This document shows, piece after piece, positions 45,025-55,070 of a stretch of DNA of 64,000 nucleotides. The notes beneath the pieces were generated by a model. That model was given only the letters and a program-made list of their open reading frames with translations. It was not told the DNA's origin and ran no database searches. Position 1 is the first letter of the stretch, and every line of letters begins with the position of its first letter. Source of the DNA: Francisella adeliensis (GTDB lineage Bacteria; Pseudomonadota; Gammaproteobacteria; Francisellales; Francisellaceae). The position numbers and the translations under genes are program-made. The DNA is taken from NCBI RefSeq assembly GCF_003290445.1, contig NZ_CP021781.1, positions 620,001 through 684,000 on the forward strand, given 5' to 3'.

Positions 45025-47193
45025 TTATTTTACTTTAAGTAGCCTCAAAGCATTCATTATAACTAAAAAAGTAGCTCCCATATCAGCTGCTATTGCCATC
45101 CAAAGAGTTGCCAAATTCATAACTGCAAGACCAATAAATAATACTTTTAATCCAACAGCAAAAGAGATGTTCTGTTTTATGATTTTAAGTGTATTTCTAG
45201 AGTGATTGATCAACCATGGTAGTTTAGATATATCATCCGACATTAATGCTACATCGGCAGTTTCTATAGCTATATCATTTCCAATAGCGCCCATGGCAAT
45301 TCCTAAGTTTGAGCTTGCAAATGCTGGTGCATCATTTATACCATCTCCTACCATAGCGACATGTTTATACTTACCAACTAATTCTTGAATTTTTGTGACC
45401 TTATCTTCAGGTAATAACTCAGCATAAAAGTTATCTACTCCACTTTGTTTTGCGATATTTTTAGCTGTGCCATAATTATCTCCAGTAAGCATTATTGTTT
45501 CATCTACGCCGACGTTTTTTAAATCTAATAATGCATCTGTAATATTTACTTTTAAGGCATCTTGTACACCAATAGCTCCAATTATTTTGGAATCATTTCC
45601 AATGAAAATTAAACTATAACCTTGTTCTTCGAGTATTAAAACTTTACTGTGCAACTCTTTATCGTTACACATGTTCTTTTCATGCGAATAAGCATGGCTT
45701 CCAAGCCAATAATTCTCATTTTGAAGTTTACCCCAAACCCCTCTACCTTCTATAATTTGTATATCGCTAGTTTTCAGAGGTCTTATTTGTTTGTTTATTG
45801 CGTAATTTTTAATAGTATTAGCTATTGGATGATCAATATTTTCTTCTAAACTTACGGCTATTTGTATAATCGTTTGTTTCGAGATATTATCTAAAGCTAT
45901 AATTTTCTTGAGGATTGGACTACCAGTTGTAAGAGTACCTGTTTTATCAAAAGCTATTGCTTTAAGTTTTGCTGGAACCTCGATATAGGACCCACCTTTT
46001 ATCAGGACTCCATTTCTAGCAGCACTTGCTAGTGATGATACTATTGATATAGGTGTAGATATCACCAATGCACAAGGGCATGCTATAACTAGTATTACAA
46101 TTGCTTGATAAACCCACACACCCCAATTACCATCAAAAATCAATGGGGGGATAGTAGCTACTGCGATTGCAAGTATAATCATAATAGGAGTGTAAATTTT
46201 AGCAAAGTGATCAACCCATTTTTCAGATTCTGATCGTTTTGATTGGGCTTGCTCTACAGCTTTGATTATCCTTGCGATAGATGAGGTTTCAGAGGTTTTA
46301 GTCGTTTTTATTTCTAGCGGAGAGTTTCCGTTAATACTACCTGCAAATACTATGTCACCTGTTTTTTTAGCTACAGGTATAGATTCTCCAGTTATAGGAG
46401 CCTGATTTAAAAAGCTGTTCCCCTTAATTATCTCGCCATCAAGAGCAACTCTTTCACCTGGCTTCACTAGCAAAGTTTTGCCTATATTAACTTCAGCAAT
46501 TAATTTCTCTTCAAACTTTTTATCATGATTACAGTAAACTAATGCAGTTTCAGGGGTGAGGCTCAAAAGTTTCGTTATAGCTGAACGAGCATTACCAACA
46601 CTCCATGCTTCTAATAGCAAAGACAACGAAAATAAAAAGCTAACTATTGAGGCTTCGAACAGTTGACCTATAGTAACAGCACAAACTATAGCAATTAACA
46701 TTAGCAAATTCATATCAGCATTGAATCTTTTGATTGCTGCATATGCTTTAGGAACCACAAACCAGCTACCAAATACTATAGCTAAAAGGTAAAAAACTCT
46801 GACTAAAGTTAACGTATTAGCATCTTCAGCTATAAAAGCATGTACGAAGCCATCTATAGCACCATGATATAGGTATGCGATTAAGATAAATATTCCACTG
46901 ATTATTGTTGTTATTAATCGTACGTTTTTTTTAAGAAATGTTTCATTTTTATTTTTATTAATGAAATCTTCCCATAGTACAGCATTCAGCCCTGCTTTTT
47001 TGATTAAATTAATTATTTCTTTTGAAGCTACTTCATTGCTTTCATTATTTTTTTTTATGAGTAGTTTGCCGTTAAGTAGGTCAAACTCTAAATTATCTTG
47101 AGATATTTTTTTGCCGAGAGTTTTTTTAATTATGGTTACTTCTTCAATACAATCTAATCCATATACTTTAAAATTCATATATTCTGTAGTCAT
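45025..47193 (-). CDS. Heavy-metal P1B-type ATPase (ZntA/CadA-like)
   Basis: A 722-residue exporting ATPase. The N-terminal HMA-like domain carries YGLDCIEE with a single Cys where most have GMxCxxC, so that site is degenerate. The transmembrane metal motif is CPCALV (about residue 370), the phosphorylation site is AFDKTGTLTTG (about 415), and VGDGINDAPA (about 618) binds Mg-ATP. CPC fits export of Zn2+, Cd2+, Pb2+ or Co2+/Cu+; the class is uncertain. It overlaps the end of the ArsR gene by four bases (ATGA). Confidence 0.88.
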   Translation of the reverse strand: MTTEYMNFKVYGLDCIEEVTIIKKTLGKKISQDNLEFDLLNGKLLIKKNNESNEVASKEIINLIKKAGLNAVLWEDFINKNKNETFLKKNVRLITTIISGIFILIAYLYHGAIDGFVHAFIAEDANTLTLVRVFYLLAIVFGSWFVVPKAYAAIKRFNADMNLLMLIAIVCAVTIGQLFEASIVSFLFSLSLLLEAWSVGNARSAITKLLSLTPETALVYCNHDKKFEEKLIAEVNIGKTLLVKPGERVALDGEIIKGNSFLNQAPITGESIPVAKKTGDIVFAGSINGNSPLEIKTTKTSETSSIARIIKAVEQAQSKRSESEKWVDHFAKIYTPIMIILAIAVATIPPLIFDGNWGVWVYQAIVILVIACPCALVISTPISIVSSLASAARNGVLIKGGSYIEVPAKLKAIAFDKTGTLTTGSPILKKIIALDNISKQTIIQIAVSLEENIDHPIANTIKNYAINKQIRPLKTSDIQIIEGRGVWGKLQNENYWLGSHAYSHEKNMCNDKELHSKVLILEEQGYSLIFIGNDSKIIGAIGVQDALKVNITDALLDLKNVGVDETIMLTGDNYGTAKNIAKQSGVDNFYAELLPEDKVTKIQELVGKYKHVAMVGDGINDAPAFASSNLGIAMGAIGNDIAIETADVALMSDDISKLPWLINHSRNTLKIIKQNISFAVGLKVLFIGLAVMNLATLWMAIAADMGATFLVIMNALRLLKVK

Positions 47194-47567
47194 AATTTCA
47201 CCTGCTTTGCATGTATTTCTGGTAGATGTTCAAGGTTGTTGTTGATCATATGCTGAACAGACTTTAGGTCTTTTTGAATGGTTTCGTCTTCACTTAAGGA
47301 TCTAAGTAGCCATTTTAATTGTCCCTCATATGCATCATTAAAGAAGAAGTAGTGAAACCTCCCTTGTTTACGTTTAAAGATAAAACTGTTACGCCTTAGT
47401 ATATCCAAATGCTTTGAAAGGGTTGAGTTGGCAAGATTAAAAACATGAGATAAGTGGCAGAGGCATAGCTCATGCTGGTATATTGCCATCAGTATTCTTA
47501 TCCTTGTTTCCTCTCCGAGTGCTTTTTGGAAATCAACTATATCAAGTAATTTCATGTTTACAACCAT
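47190..47567 (-). CDS. ArsR family metal-responsive repressor
   Basis: A 125-residue winged-helix protein; an internal ATG four codons later (47555) is an equally likely start. The segment ELCLCHLSHVFNLANSTLSKH (read in two parts, about 33-53) contains the ELCxC(D/H)L metal box of ArsR/CadC-type sensors, with two cysteines, followed by the recognition helix. Release from DNA on metal binding would induce the overlapping ATPase gene. The metal is not determined by sequence. Regulation: a TTTCG-N8-CGAAA palindrome abuts the start. Confidence 0.85.
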   Translation of the reverse strand: MVVNMKLLDIVDFQKALGEETRIRILMAIYQHELCLCHLSHVFNLANSTLSKHLDILRRNSFIFKRKQGRFHYFFFNDAYEGQLKWLLRSLSEDETIQKDLKSVQHMINNNLEHLPEIHAKQVKL

Positions 47568-47568
47568 G

Positions 47569-47586
47569 TTTCGCGAAGTAACGAAA
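47569..47586. promoter_or_regulatory. Candidate operator of the metal ArsR repressor
   Basis: TTTCG (47569-47573) and CGAAA (47582-47586) form a perfect inverted repeat with an eight-base spacer, one base upstream of the ArsR start. In an AT-rich intergenic region this GC-containing palindrome stands out. It would overlap the leader and allow autoregulation of the ArsR-ATPase operon. Confidence 0.45.
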
Positions 47587-47725
47587 TGTTAAGTTATTAT
47601 ATTATCATTGTCAAATAAAAAGCAGCATATTCTAACGAAATTATTTTTTATTAAGATATTTTGAGTTAATAATACTGGAGCTTGCAGTCAATTTTAATGA
47701 GGTTAAACTGATAGGAATAGTTAGT

Positions 47726-49249
47726 TTAATTTAGAGTGATGTATTTTTTAGTTTCTGTAGAGATTTTAAGGACTATAGTTAGAAATATAGAGAATAATAT
47801 AAGGATATAAATAATACTCATCCCTAAAGACCCCCAGATACTTTTAAAATGATTGATATAAATATTGCCCTCAAGATTAGCACGAATATCTTTCGGTATC
47901 TGTTTAGTGATAGTACCATCAGGAGCAATGATAGCCGTTATACCATTACTTGTAGTTGATAATACAAATTTAGAGTTTTCTATCGCTCGTACCTCTGATA
48001 TTTGTAACTGCTGATAGCGAGCAATAGAGTCACCGAACCAAGAATCATCACTTATAATTGAGATATAGCCGGCACCTTGTAACTGGTCACGGATTTGCTC
48101 AGGGTAAGCTGTCTCATAGCACATGAAGTTTGCTAAAGGAGTACCAAAAGCATCCATTAATGGTTGTATGTATCTTCCTTGATTAAAATTACTAAGACCT
48201 GCACTGTCTACATAGCCAAAGAATTTGATTGGGAAATATTCACCAAATGGTACTAGGTGATGTTTGTTGTATACTCCGTGACCATTACCGACAATTATAG
48301 AGCTATTATAAATGTGTGAAGTATTATCACTAACCTTTTGAAGATTTAATGAACCAACTAGCATAGCATTATTGTTTTCGATATTTATATCTGTAAGCTC
48401 ATTAAAGTACGGAACTTGATATTGGCGAAAAGAAGTTACAGCATTTTCAGAAAGAATAATCAAAGAGTTTTGATGTTGCTCAGCGATTTTCTTGTAGTAT
48501 GCTTTCATTTTTATGAAATTATCTCGCTCCCATTTGAAACCTTGACCAAAATCCCCTTGTACGAGAGTTACTTTTTGTTCTTTACTTGTATGGTAATCAG
48601 GTTGTATGATAGAAATTATAGCTCCTGATAAATATAGTAGACCAATTATGATAATTGCTATTAGAGGCTTTTTAAGTTTTTTGTCTTGTATGATTGGTAG
48701 CATGTAAAATACTATCAAACATGAGATAAAAGCCACTACATAACTTACAAGGTAAACGCCACCAATATTTGCAAACCATATTAGTGGTGACTCTGTTTGT
48801 GAATACCCAATAGAAACCCATGGAAAGCCACCCCAAAGCAGGTTTGCTTTTACAATTTCAAAAAGTGTCCAAAGAGCAGGGTATACAATAAGTTTGATAT
48901 AGTTCCTTGAGTTTTTTGTTAGTAAATAACTGCAAATTGCAAAAGGGACTATATGTAAAAAGCTTAAAAGTATGACTAATGCAACAGCTGCTGCTGTACC
49001 TGCAGCTATTGATTCTGTAAATAAGTGTATAGATACATAAACCCAAGAAATACTAGTACCAAAAAAGCCTATACCAAAAAGTAATGAGCGACAAAAAGCT
49101 TGTTTTAGACTTGTAGTATTACTAAGTAAGTAAAAAAATATACATAGTCCAACTATAGCGAGTATATCGATGCGAAATGGTGCAAAAGCGAGTGTTAAGA
49201 CCGCACCACTTAATATTATAAGAATTGCTTTAAGTAGTTTTCTTTTCAT
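47726..49249 (-). CDS. lnt: Apolipoprotein N-acyltransferase
   Basis: A 507-residue inner-membrane enzyme that adds the third acyl chain to lipoproteins. About six hydrophobic helices (to residue 210) precede a nitrilase-like domain with the catalytic triad: Glu in ILSENAVTSF (about 263), Lys in YNKHHLVPFGEYFP (about 335) and Cys in NFMCYETAYP (about 385). A final hydrophobic helix closes the chain. It directly follows corC (the stop and start touch) in the conserved miaB-ybeZYX-lnt operon. Confidence 0.93.
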   Translation of the reverse strand: MKRKLLKAILIILSGAVLTLAFAPFRIDILAIVGLCIFFYLLSNTTSLKQAFCRSLLFGIGFFGTSISWVYVSIHLFTESIAAGTAAAVALVILLSFLHIVPFAICSYLLTKNSRNYIKLIVYPALWTLFEIVKANLLWGGFPWVSIGYSQTESPLIWFANIGGVYLVSYVVAFISCLIVFYMLPIIQDKKLKKPLIAIIIIGLLYLSGAIISIIQPDYHTSKEQKVTLVQGDFGQGFKWERDNFIKMKAYYKKIAEQHQNSLIILSENAVTSFRQYQVPYFNELTDINIENNNAMLVGSLNLQKVSDNTSHIYNSSIIVGNGHGVYNKHHLVPFGEYFPIKFFGYVDSAGLSNFNQGRYIQPLMDAFGTPLANFMCYETAYPEQIRDQLQGAGYISIISDDSWFGDSIARYQQLQISEVRAIENSKFVLSTTSNGITAIIAPDGTITKQIPKDIRANLEGNIYINHFKSIWGSLGMSIIYILILFSIFLTIVLKISTETKKYITLN

Positions 49250-50115
49250 TATTTTTTAAATTTCTCAACTAGTACATTTATGATTTTGCGATTATCTGCC
49301 TCATTTACAGTAAATTTAAAGCCATCTACAACTATACTGTCTCCTTTTGCGGGTAGATATTCAAGTGTTTGAATAATCATCCCAGCAATAGTATCAAAAT
49401 CATTCTCATCATTTATAGATGTATTAAAGTATTCGTTAAAATCTTCAATAGCCGTTGTAGCATCGACTAAGTATTTATCATCAGCCATCTTGGAAATATT
49501 CTCATCGATAGTATCAAACTCATCTTCAATATCTCCAACAATCTCTTCTAAAATATCTTCTATAGTTATTAAGCCAGAAATTGCACCATATTCATCAACT
49601 ACCATTGCTAGATGATTTTGACTATTTTTAAAATCTTTAAGCATTGAGTTAAGTTTTTTAGTCTCAGGGATAAATATTGCAGGGCGAAGAATGTTTTGAA
49701 TATCTTTAGTTTGAATTTGTGTTTCTACAGCACCAAGTATCTCTATATCAAAAATTAATTTTAATAAGTCTTTTGAGTGTAAAATACCTAAAACTTCTGT
49801 TTTATTTTTACAATAAACCGGTATACGAGTATGAGTAGAACCAATAGTTTTTTCAAGCATTTCTCTGACTGACATTGACATATCAACTGAAATCATTTTT
49901 GTATGAGTTATCATAATATCTCCTACATCAAGAGATGATATTTTCATAGCTCCAAGAATCATGCTTTGAGATGATTTATCTATGACTTCATTATCAGTAG
50001 CTTTTTCGATTATATCAATAAGATCATCTTCATCTTTTATGTTGAAAATATTTGATATAAATTTCTTCATGAAAGAGCTTTTTTCTTTTTTTATTAAGTC
50101 ATTATCACTAGACAT
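49249..50115 (-). CDS. corC: CBS-domain protein CorC/YbeX
   Basis: A 288-residue cytoplasmic protein. An N-terminal region (about 1-70) is followed by a CBS pair (about 60-190, with GDIMITHTKMISVD and MLKDFKNSQNHLAMVVDEYG), and a CorC_HlyC/transporter-associated domain (about 205-285). It is linked to magnesium and cobalt resistance and to ribosome biogenesis through its operon with ybeY. Its start-stop contact with lnt marks coupled expression. Confidence 0.9.
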   Translation of the reverse strand: MSSDNDLIKKEKSSFMKKFISNIFNIKDEDDLIDIIEKATDNEVIDKSSQSMILGAMKISSLDVGDIMITHTKMISVDMSMSVREMLEKTIGSTHTRIPVYCKNKTEVLGILHSKDLLKLIFDIEILGAVETQIQTKDIQNILRPAIFIPETKKLNSMLKDFKNSQNHLAMVVDEYGAISGLITIEDILEEIVGDIEDEFDTIDENISKMADDKYLVDATTAIEDFNEYFNTSINDENDFDTIAGMIIQTLEYLPAKGDSIVVDGFKFTVNEADNRKIINVLVEKFKK

Positions 50116-50142
50116 TTTGTTCTCTTTATAATTTTTAGTTTA

Positions 50143-50619
50143 TTAGTTATATGGGTTAGCTATGTTTAATTTAGCTAAAAGCTCTATCTCTAAGCTTTCC
50201 ATCTCTTCAGCTTGCTTATTTTCTATATGGTCAAAACCTAACAAATGTAGCAATCCATGTATAAATATATGACACCAGTGGTTATCAAGGGGTTTGTTTT
50301 GCTCTATAGCTTCTTTTTTTAAGACGTCTGGAGCGATAACTATATCACCTAAAAAATCATTAGCAATTTCATCAGGTAGTCCTTCAGGCTTTTCAAACTC
50401 AAAAGAAATAATATTAGTTGGTTTATCTTTATTACGAAAATCACTGTTTATTTGTTGGATTTCATCATTTGAAACAATATTTACATTTACACTTGCAAGC
50501 TCTAGTCCGCTATGATTTGTTACTAACTCAAAGCATTTTAAAAGTTTATCTGTAGAGGGTATAGGGTACTCATCATCATTGATGATATTTAAATCTAAGT
50601 TTGATTCTATGGAGGCCAT
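50143..50619 (-). CDS. ybeY: Endoribonuclease YbeY
   Basis: A 158-residue metal-dependent endoribonuclease in 16S rRNA maturation and 70S quality control. The zinc site HGLLHLLGFDH (about 120-130) matches the H(G)xxHLxGxDH consensus, and RNKDKPTNIISFEFE (about 72-86) is also conserved. Normal length. It lies between corC and the PhoH-like gene ybeZ, and shares a one-base start-stop overlap with ybeZ. Confidence 0.93.
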   Translation of the reverse strand: MASIESNLDLNIINDDEYPIPSTDKLLKCFELVTNHSGLELASVNVNIVSNDEIQQINSDFRNKDKPTNIISFEFEKPEGLPDEIANDFLGDIVIAPDVLKKEAIEQNKPLDNHWCHIFIHGLLHLLGFDHIENKQAEEMESLEIELLAKLNIANPYN

Positions 50620-51590
50620 TATTTATTATTCTCATGTTTATCGTAAGCATTGACAATTTTTTGAACTATTTCATGACGGACAATATCAACAGATTTTAAA
50701 TAATTAATACCAATACCATCAACATTTGAAAGTATTTTAAGAGCATTTTTCATGCCTGAAGTTACATTTTTTGGTAAATCCACTTGAGTTACATCACCAG
50801 TAATAACAGCTGTAGTATTAAAACCAATTCTTGTTAAAAACATTTTCATTTGTTCTTTTGTAGTATTTTGACTTTCATCTAATACTATAAATGAGTCATT
50901 GATAGTTCTACCACGCATATAAGCTAGAGGTGCAATTTCTATAGCTTGTCTTTCAATAAGCTTTGTGACTTTTTCAACACCCATAAAGTCAAATAAAGCA
51001 TCATACATTGGGCGTAAGTATGGATCAATCTTTTGTGTAAGATCTCCAGGTAAAAAGCCTAGTTTTTCACCAGCTTCTACAGCAGGGCGGACTAGTACAA
51101 TTCTACGCACTTCACCTCGTTCATAAGCAGCTACAGCACAAGCAATCGCAAGGTATGTTTTACCTGTACCAGCAGGACCGACACCAAATGTTACAAAGTT
51201 ATTTTTGATGTTATCAAGATAGGCTGCTTGGTTTTGCGTACGAGCTCTAAGCTTTTTACTGCGAAGTTGTACTTCACCTTCTGCTGACTCTCGTGGGCGA
51301 GGTGTTTCATTTGTTTGCTCTTTTGCTGTAGCATTTAGAATAGTTGAGATTTCTTCTAAATCAAGATGTGTACTACCACCTAAAATTTCAGCATAACAAG
51401 ATTTTACAAATCTGCGAGCTTGAGTGTTATTTGCACTAGAGTTACTTTCTATCTCAAATTCATCTGCTCGATGTTTAATCTCAACATTGAAATAATTTTC
51501 TATTGCACGAATATTTTCTTCTAAATTACCACAAAGAATACCAAGCGAGTCGTTGTCGTAAGGTTCTAGTGTAAACTTGGTTTTGTTCAT
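50619..51590 (-). CDS. ybeZ: PhoH-like ATPase YbeZ
   Basis: A 323-residue protein with an N-terminal KH-like segment and a PhoH P-loop ATPase domain: FGVGPAGTGKTYLA (about 132-145) is Walker A, SFIVLDESQNTT (about 230) is Walker B, and TGDVTQVDLP follows. YbeZ works with YbeY in rRNA processing. The gene sits four bases after miaB and overlaps ybeY by one base. Confidence 0.92.
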   Translation of the reverse strand: MNKTKFTLEPYDNDSLGILCGNLEENIRAIENYFNVEIKHRADEFEIESNSSANNTQARRFVKSCYAEILGGSTHLDLEEISTILNATAKEQTNETPRPRESAEGEVQLRSKKLRARTQNQAAYLDNIKNNFVTFGVGPAGTGKTYLAIACAVAAYERGEVRRIVLVRPAVEAGEKLGFLPGDLTQKIDPYLRPMYDALFDFMGVEKVTKLIERQAIEIAPLAYMRGRTINDSFIVLDESQNTTKEQMKMFLTRIGFNTTAVITGDVTQVDLPKNVTSGMKNALKILSNVDGIGINYLKSVDIVRHEIVQKIVNAYDKHENNK

Positions 51591-51594
51591 ATAT

Positions 51595-52932
51595 TTAAAT
51601 CAGCTCTCCTTTTAGAGAATTTGGGTGTGCTTCTGTTATCTTAATATCTATAAAGTTACCAATCAATGATTCATCACCGATAAAGTTTACAATTCTGTTA
51701 TTTTCTGTTCTACCAGCTAAGACATTGTCTGACTTTTTAGACTTACTTTCTACAAGTATATTTTGCACAGTGCCAACCATTTGTCTTGAGATGATTTGAG
51801 CATTACTTTTTAGTAGTGCTTGTAGTCTAGCTAAACGCTCTTTTTTAACTTCCATAGGAGTATCATCTGGTAAATCTGCAGCTGGAGTACCAGGGCGTTT
51901 ACTATAGATAAAGCTAAATGAGTTATCAAACTGTATATCTTTGACAAGATCCATAAGCTTTTGGAAATCTTCCTCTGTTTCACCAGGGAAACCAACGATA
52001 AAATCAGATGATATTGTAATATCTGGACGAAGAGCCTTAAGCTTTCTAATCTTTTGTTTAAACTCAAGTATAGTATGGTTTCTTTTCATATTTGTAAGAA
52101 TACGGTCTGAACCATGCTGTACAGGTAAATGTAAATGATTTGCAAGTTCTGGCACACTACCGTAAGCATCTATCAAGTTTTGAGAAAACTCAACAGGGTG
52201 TGAAGTTTGGAATCTAATTCTATCAATACCATCAATTTCAGCTATGAAATGTATTAGTAAAGCTAAATCTGCTATTTGACCATTTTCCATTGGACCCATA
52301 TAGTGATTTACATTTTGCCCAAGTAGAGTAATTTCACGCACACCTTGTTCTGCTAATACAGCACATTCTGCTAGTACATCTTCAAAAGGTCTGTTTACTT
52401 CAGGCCCACGAGTATAAGGTACTACACAATATGAGCAATACTTATCGCAACCTTCCATAATAGATACAAATGCTTTAGCACCTTCAGCTTTTGGCTCTGG
52501 TAAGTAATCAAACTTTTCTATTTCAGGGAAAGAAATATCTACCTGAGACTTTTGAGTTTCAGATTTTTGCTTAATAAGTTCCGGCAATCTATGGATAGTC
52601 TGTGGGCCAAATACTAAATCTACAAATGGAGCTCTACGGATAATATTTTTACCTTCTTGAGAAGCTACACAACCACCAACACCGATAATTAAATCTTCAT
52701 TTTTATCTTTAAGTTTTTTCCATCTACCCAGTTGGTGAAATACTTTTTCTTGAGCTTTTTCACGGATAGAGCAAGTATTTACGATTATAATATCTGCTTC
52801 TTTATAATCATCTGTCTTTGATGTGTTGTAACTTTCGTTTAGAATTTCGTACATTCTTGATGAATCATACTCATTCATCTGACAACCCATTGTCTTGATA
52901 AATACTTTTTTATCTTGCTTTATTTCTTTCAT
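51595..52932 (-). CDS. miaB: tRNA-2-methylthio-N6-dimethylallyladenosine synthase
   Basis: A 445-residue radical-SAM methylthiotransferase that adds the 2-methylthio group to A37 of tRNAs reading U-starting codons. The UPF0004 domain (about 9-125) has three Cys ([21 protein letters not shown] and GGCVASQ); the radical-SAM cluster motif is CDKYCSYC (about 162-169), and a TRAM domain closes the chain (about 382-445). It heads the miaB-ybeZ-ybeY-ybeX-lnt operon on the minus strand. Confidence 0.95.
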   Translation of the reverse strand: MKEIKQDKKVFIKTMGCQMNEYDSSRMYEILNESYNTSKTDDYKEADIIIVNTCSIREKAQEKVFHQLGRWKKLKDKNEDLIIGVGGCVASQEGKNIIRRAPFVDLVFGPQTIHRLPELIKQKSETQKSQVDISFPEIEKFDYLPEPKAEGAKAFVSIMEGCDKYCSYCVVPYTRGPEVNRPFEDVLAECAVLAEQGVREITLLGQNVNHYMGPMENGQIADLALLIHFIAEIDGIDRIRFQTSHPVEFSQNLIDAYGSVPELANHLHLPVQHGSDRILTNMKRNHTILEFKQKIRKLKALRPDITISSDFIVGFPGETEEDFQKLMDLVKDIQFDNSFSFIYSKRPGTPAADLPDDTPMEVKKERLARLQALLKSNAQIISRQMVGTVQNILVESKSKKSDNVLAGRTENNRIVNFIGDESLIGNFIDIKITEAHPNSLKGELI

Positions 52933-53065
52933 TAGAAACCTTTTTTATTAAAATTTATACATATAAAATCTCCGAAATTCTATCATAAAAACAGTTTAAA
53001 ATCACTTTCAATATCTCTCAGGCTAATGCAGAATATATATAGCTAATCTAATAATTTTTAAAAAC

Positions 53066-53701
53066 ATGCAACAAAATCAATTTACAGATTCTAAAATATG
53101 GGACTATTGCCTTGAAACTACTAGTGATTTATCAGATACACTTTTAGAGCTTGCAAATAAAACTCGTGATAGTGTACATGGTTCGCAAATGCTATCAGAA
53201 AAGATAGTTACAAAGCTTTTGCAGATGTTAGTATTTACTAATCAGGCAAAGCTATGCGTAGATGTCGGTACATATACAGGGATGTCTGCTATAGCAATGG
53301 CAGAAGCTTCACCAAGTGCAAAAGTAATAACTATAGATAGACCAAATCAAGCAGGGCAAGAGCTTGCAGACTTTTATATAAGCAAGTATACAAATATTGA
53401 GTCTATAGTAGAAGATGCAATAACAGCTTTACCAAAGTTGCCTGATAATATAGATGTAGCATTTATTGATGCAGATAAAAAACAAACACAGAGTTATTTT
53501 GATATATTATTACCGAAACTTAGTAATAATGGCATTATAGTTGTTGATGATGTTTTGTGGCGTGGAGAGGTTGTAGACTCTCAAGATAAACGCGCAAAAG
53601 CTCTTGATGATTTTAATAGAAATATTAAGTCACGAAAAGATGTTGAGAGTTTAGTTTTACCTATTCGCCACGGTGTGAATATTATTAGAAAAAAATCTTA
53701 A
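53066..53701 (+). CDS. SAM-dependent O-methyltransferase (CCoAOMT-like family 3)
   Basis: A 211-residue class I methyltransferase. The SAM loop is VDVGTYTGMSAIAMA (about 73-87), the acidic ribose-binding residue is in ITIDRP, and VAFIDADKKQTQSYFD (about 130-145) is the catalytic Asp/divalent metal motif of catechol-type O-methyltransferases; IVVDDVLWRGEV follows. The substrate is unknown. It is divergent from miaB and lies directly upstream of the acid phosphatase gene. Confidence 0.85.
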   Translation: MQQNQFTDSKIWDYCLETTSDLSDTLLELANKTRDSVHGSQMLSEKIVTKLLQMLVFTNQAKLCVDVGTYTGMSAIAMAEASPSAKVITIDRPNQAGQELADFYISKYTNIESIVEDAITALPKLPDNIDVAFIDADKKQTQSYFDILLPKLSNNGIIVVDDVLWRGEVVDSQDKRAKALDDFNRNIKSRKDVESLVLPIRHGVNIIRKKS

Positions 53702-53712
53702 AAGGGATGACG

Positions 53713-54462
53713 ATGAAAATTAAAAAAATAATTTCAGCAGTAGCTATAGTACAGCTAGGCTTAGTTTCTGCAGGTTTTGCAATAAGTTGTGATGTTCCAA
53801 ATATTGATGGAGTGAAATGGTATAATGAGTCGGTTGAGAAAAGAGCTATAGCATTAGAGGTTTATAACCTTGCTAAAATCAAAATCGCCGAGCAAATTAA
53901 GAAAGAAAAACTACAGTCTGGTACATGGGGTATAGTTTTAGATATAGATGAAACTACTCTAGATAACTCTTGGTTAGAGCATGATGATTATAAGAATTAT
54001 CAGTATAATCCGGATAAGTTTGATAAAGCTTTGAAGGAAGAAAAGTCTATAGCAATTCCAGGAGCTAAGATGCTGACTAACTTTGTGCATAAAAAAGGCG
54101 GTTTTGTGAGTTTAGTCACAAATAGAACTGGTAATGATAAGGAGCTGATTAAAGCTACAGAAGAAAACTTATCTGAACAGGGTATTTACTATGACCAGAT
54201 ACTTTTTACAAACAAAAATCAAGAAAATCATAATGATAAAAACCCTCGCTTTAAAGCAGTTAGTACAGGTAAATATTCTGAAGGGATGATTTACACTGAT
54301 AAGTTGCCAGCTCATGATATAGTTGCTTATTTTGGCGATAATATTCAAGACTTTCCAGCAATGACTCAAGAGAAAATGAAAACAGCTGATGATAGTCAAT
54401 TTGATGTGTTTGGGAGTAAGTATTTTATATTACCAAATCCTATGTATGGCAGTTGGCAGTAG
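53713..54462 (+). CDS. HAD-family class B acid phosphatase, periplasmic
   Basis: Start set at ATG 53713: an AAAGGG site lies about eight bases upstream, too near for the earlier ATG at 53707. The product is 249 residues with a Sec signal peptide (to about residue 22). The HAD nucleophile motif is IVLDIDETTLDNS (about 76), the second is LVTNRT (about 135), and YFGDNIQDFP (about 207) supplies the last Asp pair. This is the HAD subfamily IIIB (acid phosphatase class B/lipoprotein e(P4)) group, often 5'-nucleotidases. A lipobox is not convincing. tdk follows 13 bases later. Confidence 0.82.
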   Translation: MKIKKIISAVAIVQLGLVSAGFAISCDVPNIDGVKWYNESVEKRAIALEVYNLAKIKIAEQIKKEKLQSGTWGIVLDIDETTLDNSWLEHDDYKNYQYNPDKFDKALKEEKSIAIPGAKMLTNFVHKKGGFVSLVTNRTGNDKELIKATEENLSEQGIYYDQILFTNKNQENHNDKNPRFKAVSTGKYSEGMIYTDKLPAHDIVAYFGDNIQDFPAMTQEKMKTADDSQFDVFGSKYFILPNPMYGSWQ

Positions 54463-54474
54463 GAAATAGCTATT

Positions 54475-55068
54475 ATGGCAAAATTATATTTTAGGTATTC
54501 ATCGATGGATGCGGGTAAAACTCTAGACTTACTTAAAGTTGCTTATAACTATGAAGATAGAGGGCGTACACCACTGATACTGACTTCAGCTGTAGATAAG
54601 CGAGCAGGTCCAAACAAGGTCAAGTCGCGTATCGGTATAGACCAAGATGCTTATTCTCTAACTGCAGAAGATAACATTTATAGTTATGTGAAAAGCCAGC
54701 TTAAACAAGGTGCTATAGATTGCATACTGATAGATGAGATCCATTTTTTCACCCCTAAACAAGTGTGGCAATTATCAGATATAGTTGATGATCTAAATAT
54801 CCCTGTTATTTGTTATGGTTTGCGTTCTAATTACCTTGGGCAACCATTTGAAACGGCGGCGTTATTATTGGCTATAGCAGATACACTTGAAGAGGTTAAA
54901 ACTATCTGCCATTGTGGTAAAAAAGCTAGTTTTAATATGATGGTACAAAATGGTGTAGCTGTCAAAGAAGGTAACCCTATAGTAGTTGATGATGACTCAC
55001 TTAAAGAGATAGATACTAAGTATGTGTCTGTTTGTAGAAAACACTGGAAGGAAGGTGTTTATTGTTGA
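54475..55068 (+). CDS. tdk: Thymidine kinase
   Basis: A 197-residue type II thymidine kinase that phosphorylates imported thymidine. Walker A is SSMDAGKT (about 9-16), IDCILIDEIHFF (about 79) is Walker B, and the lasso loop and zinc ribbon appear as ICHCGKKASF (about 144) and SVCRKHW (about 188), giving four Cys/His-type ligands. It matches E. coli Tdk in order and length. The gene follows a periplasmic phosphatase that may free nucleosides. Confidence 0.92.
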   Translation: MAKLYFRYSSMDAGKTLDLLKVAYNYEDRGRTPLILTSAVDKRAGPNKVKSRIGIDQDAYSLTAEDNIYSYVKSQLKQGAIDCILIDEIHFFTPKQVWQLSDIVDDLNIPVICYGLRSNYLGQPFETAALLLAIADTLEEVKTICHCGKKASFNMMVQNGVAVKEGNPIVVDDDSLKEIDTKYVSVCRKHWKEGVYC

Positions 55069-55070
55069 AA

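Noticed and set aside
53707-53712. Earlier ATG of the HAD acid phosphatase
   Set aside because: The ribosome site AAAGGG would be only one base from it; the second ATG at 53713 has a suitable distance and gives the cleaner signal peptide.
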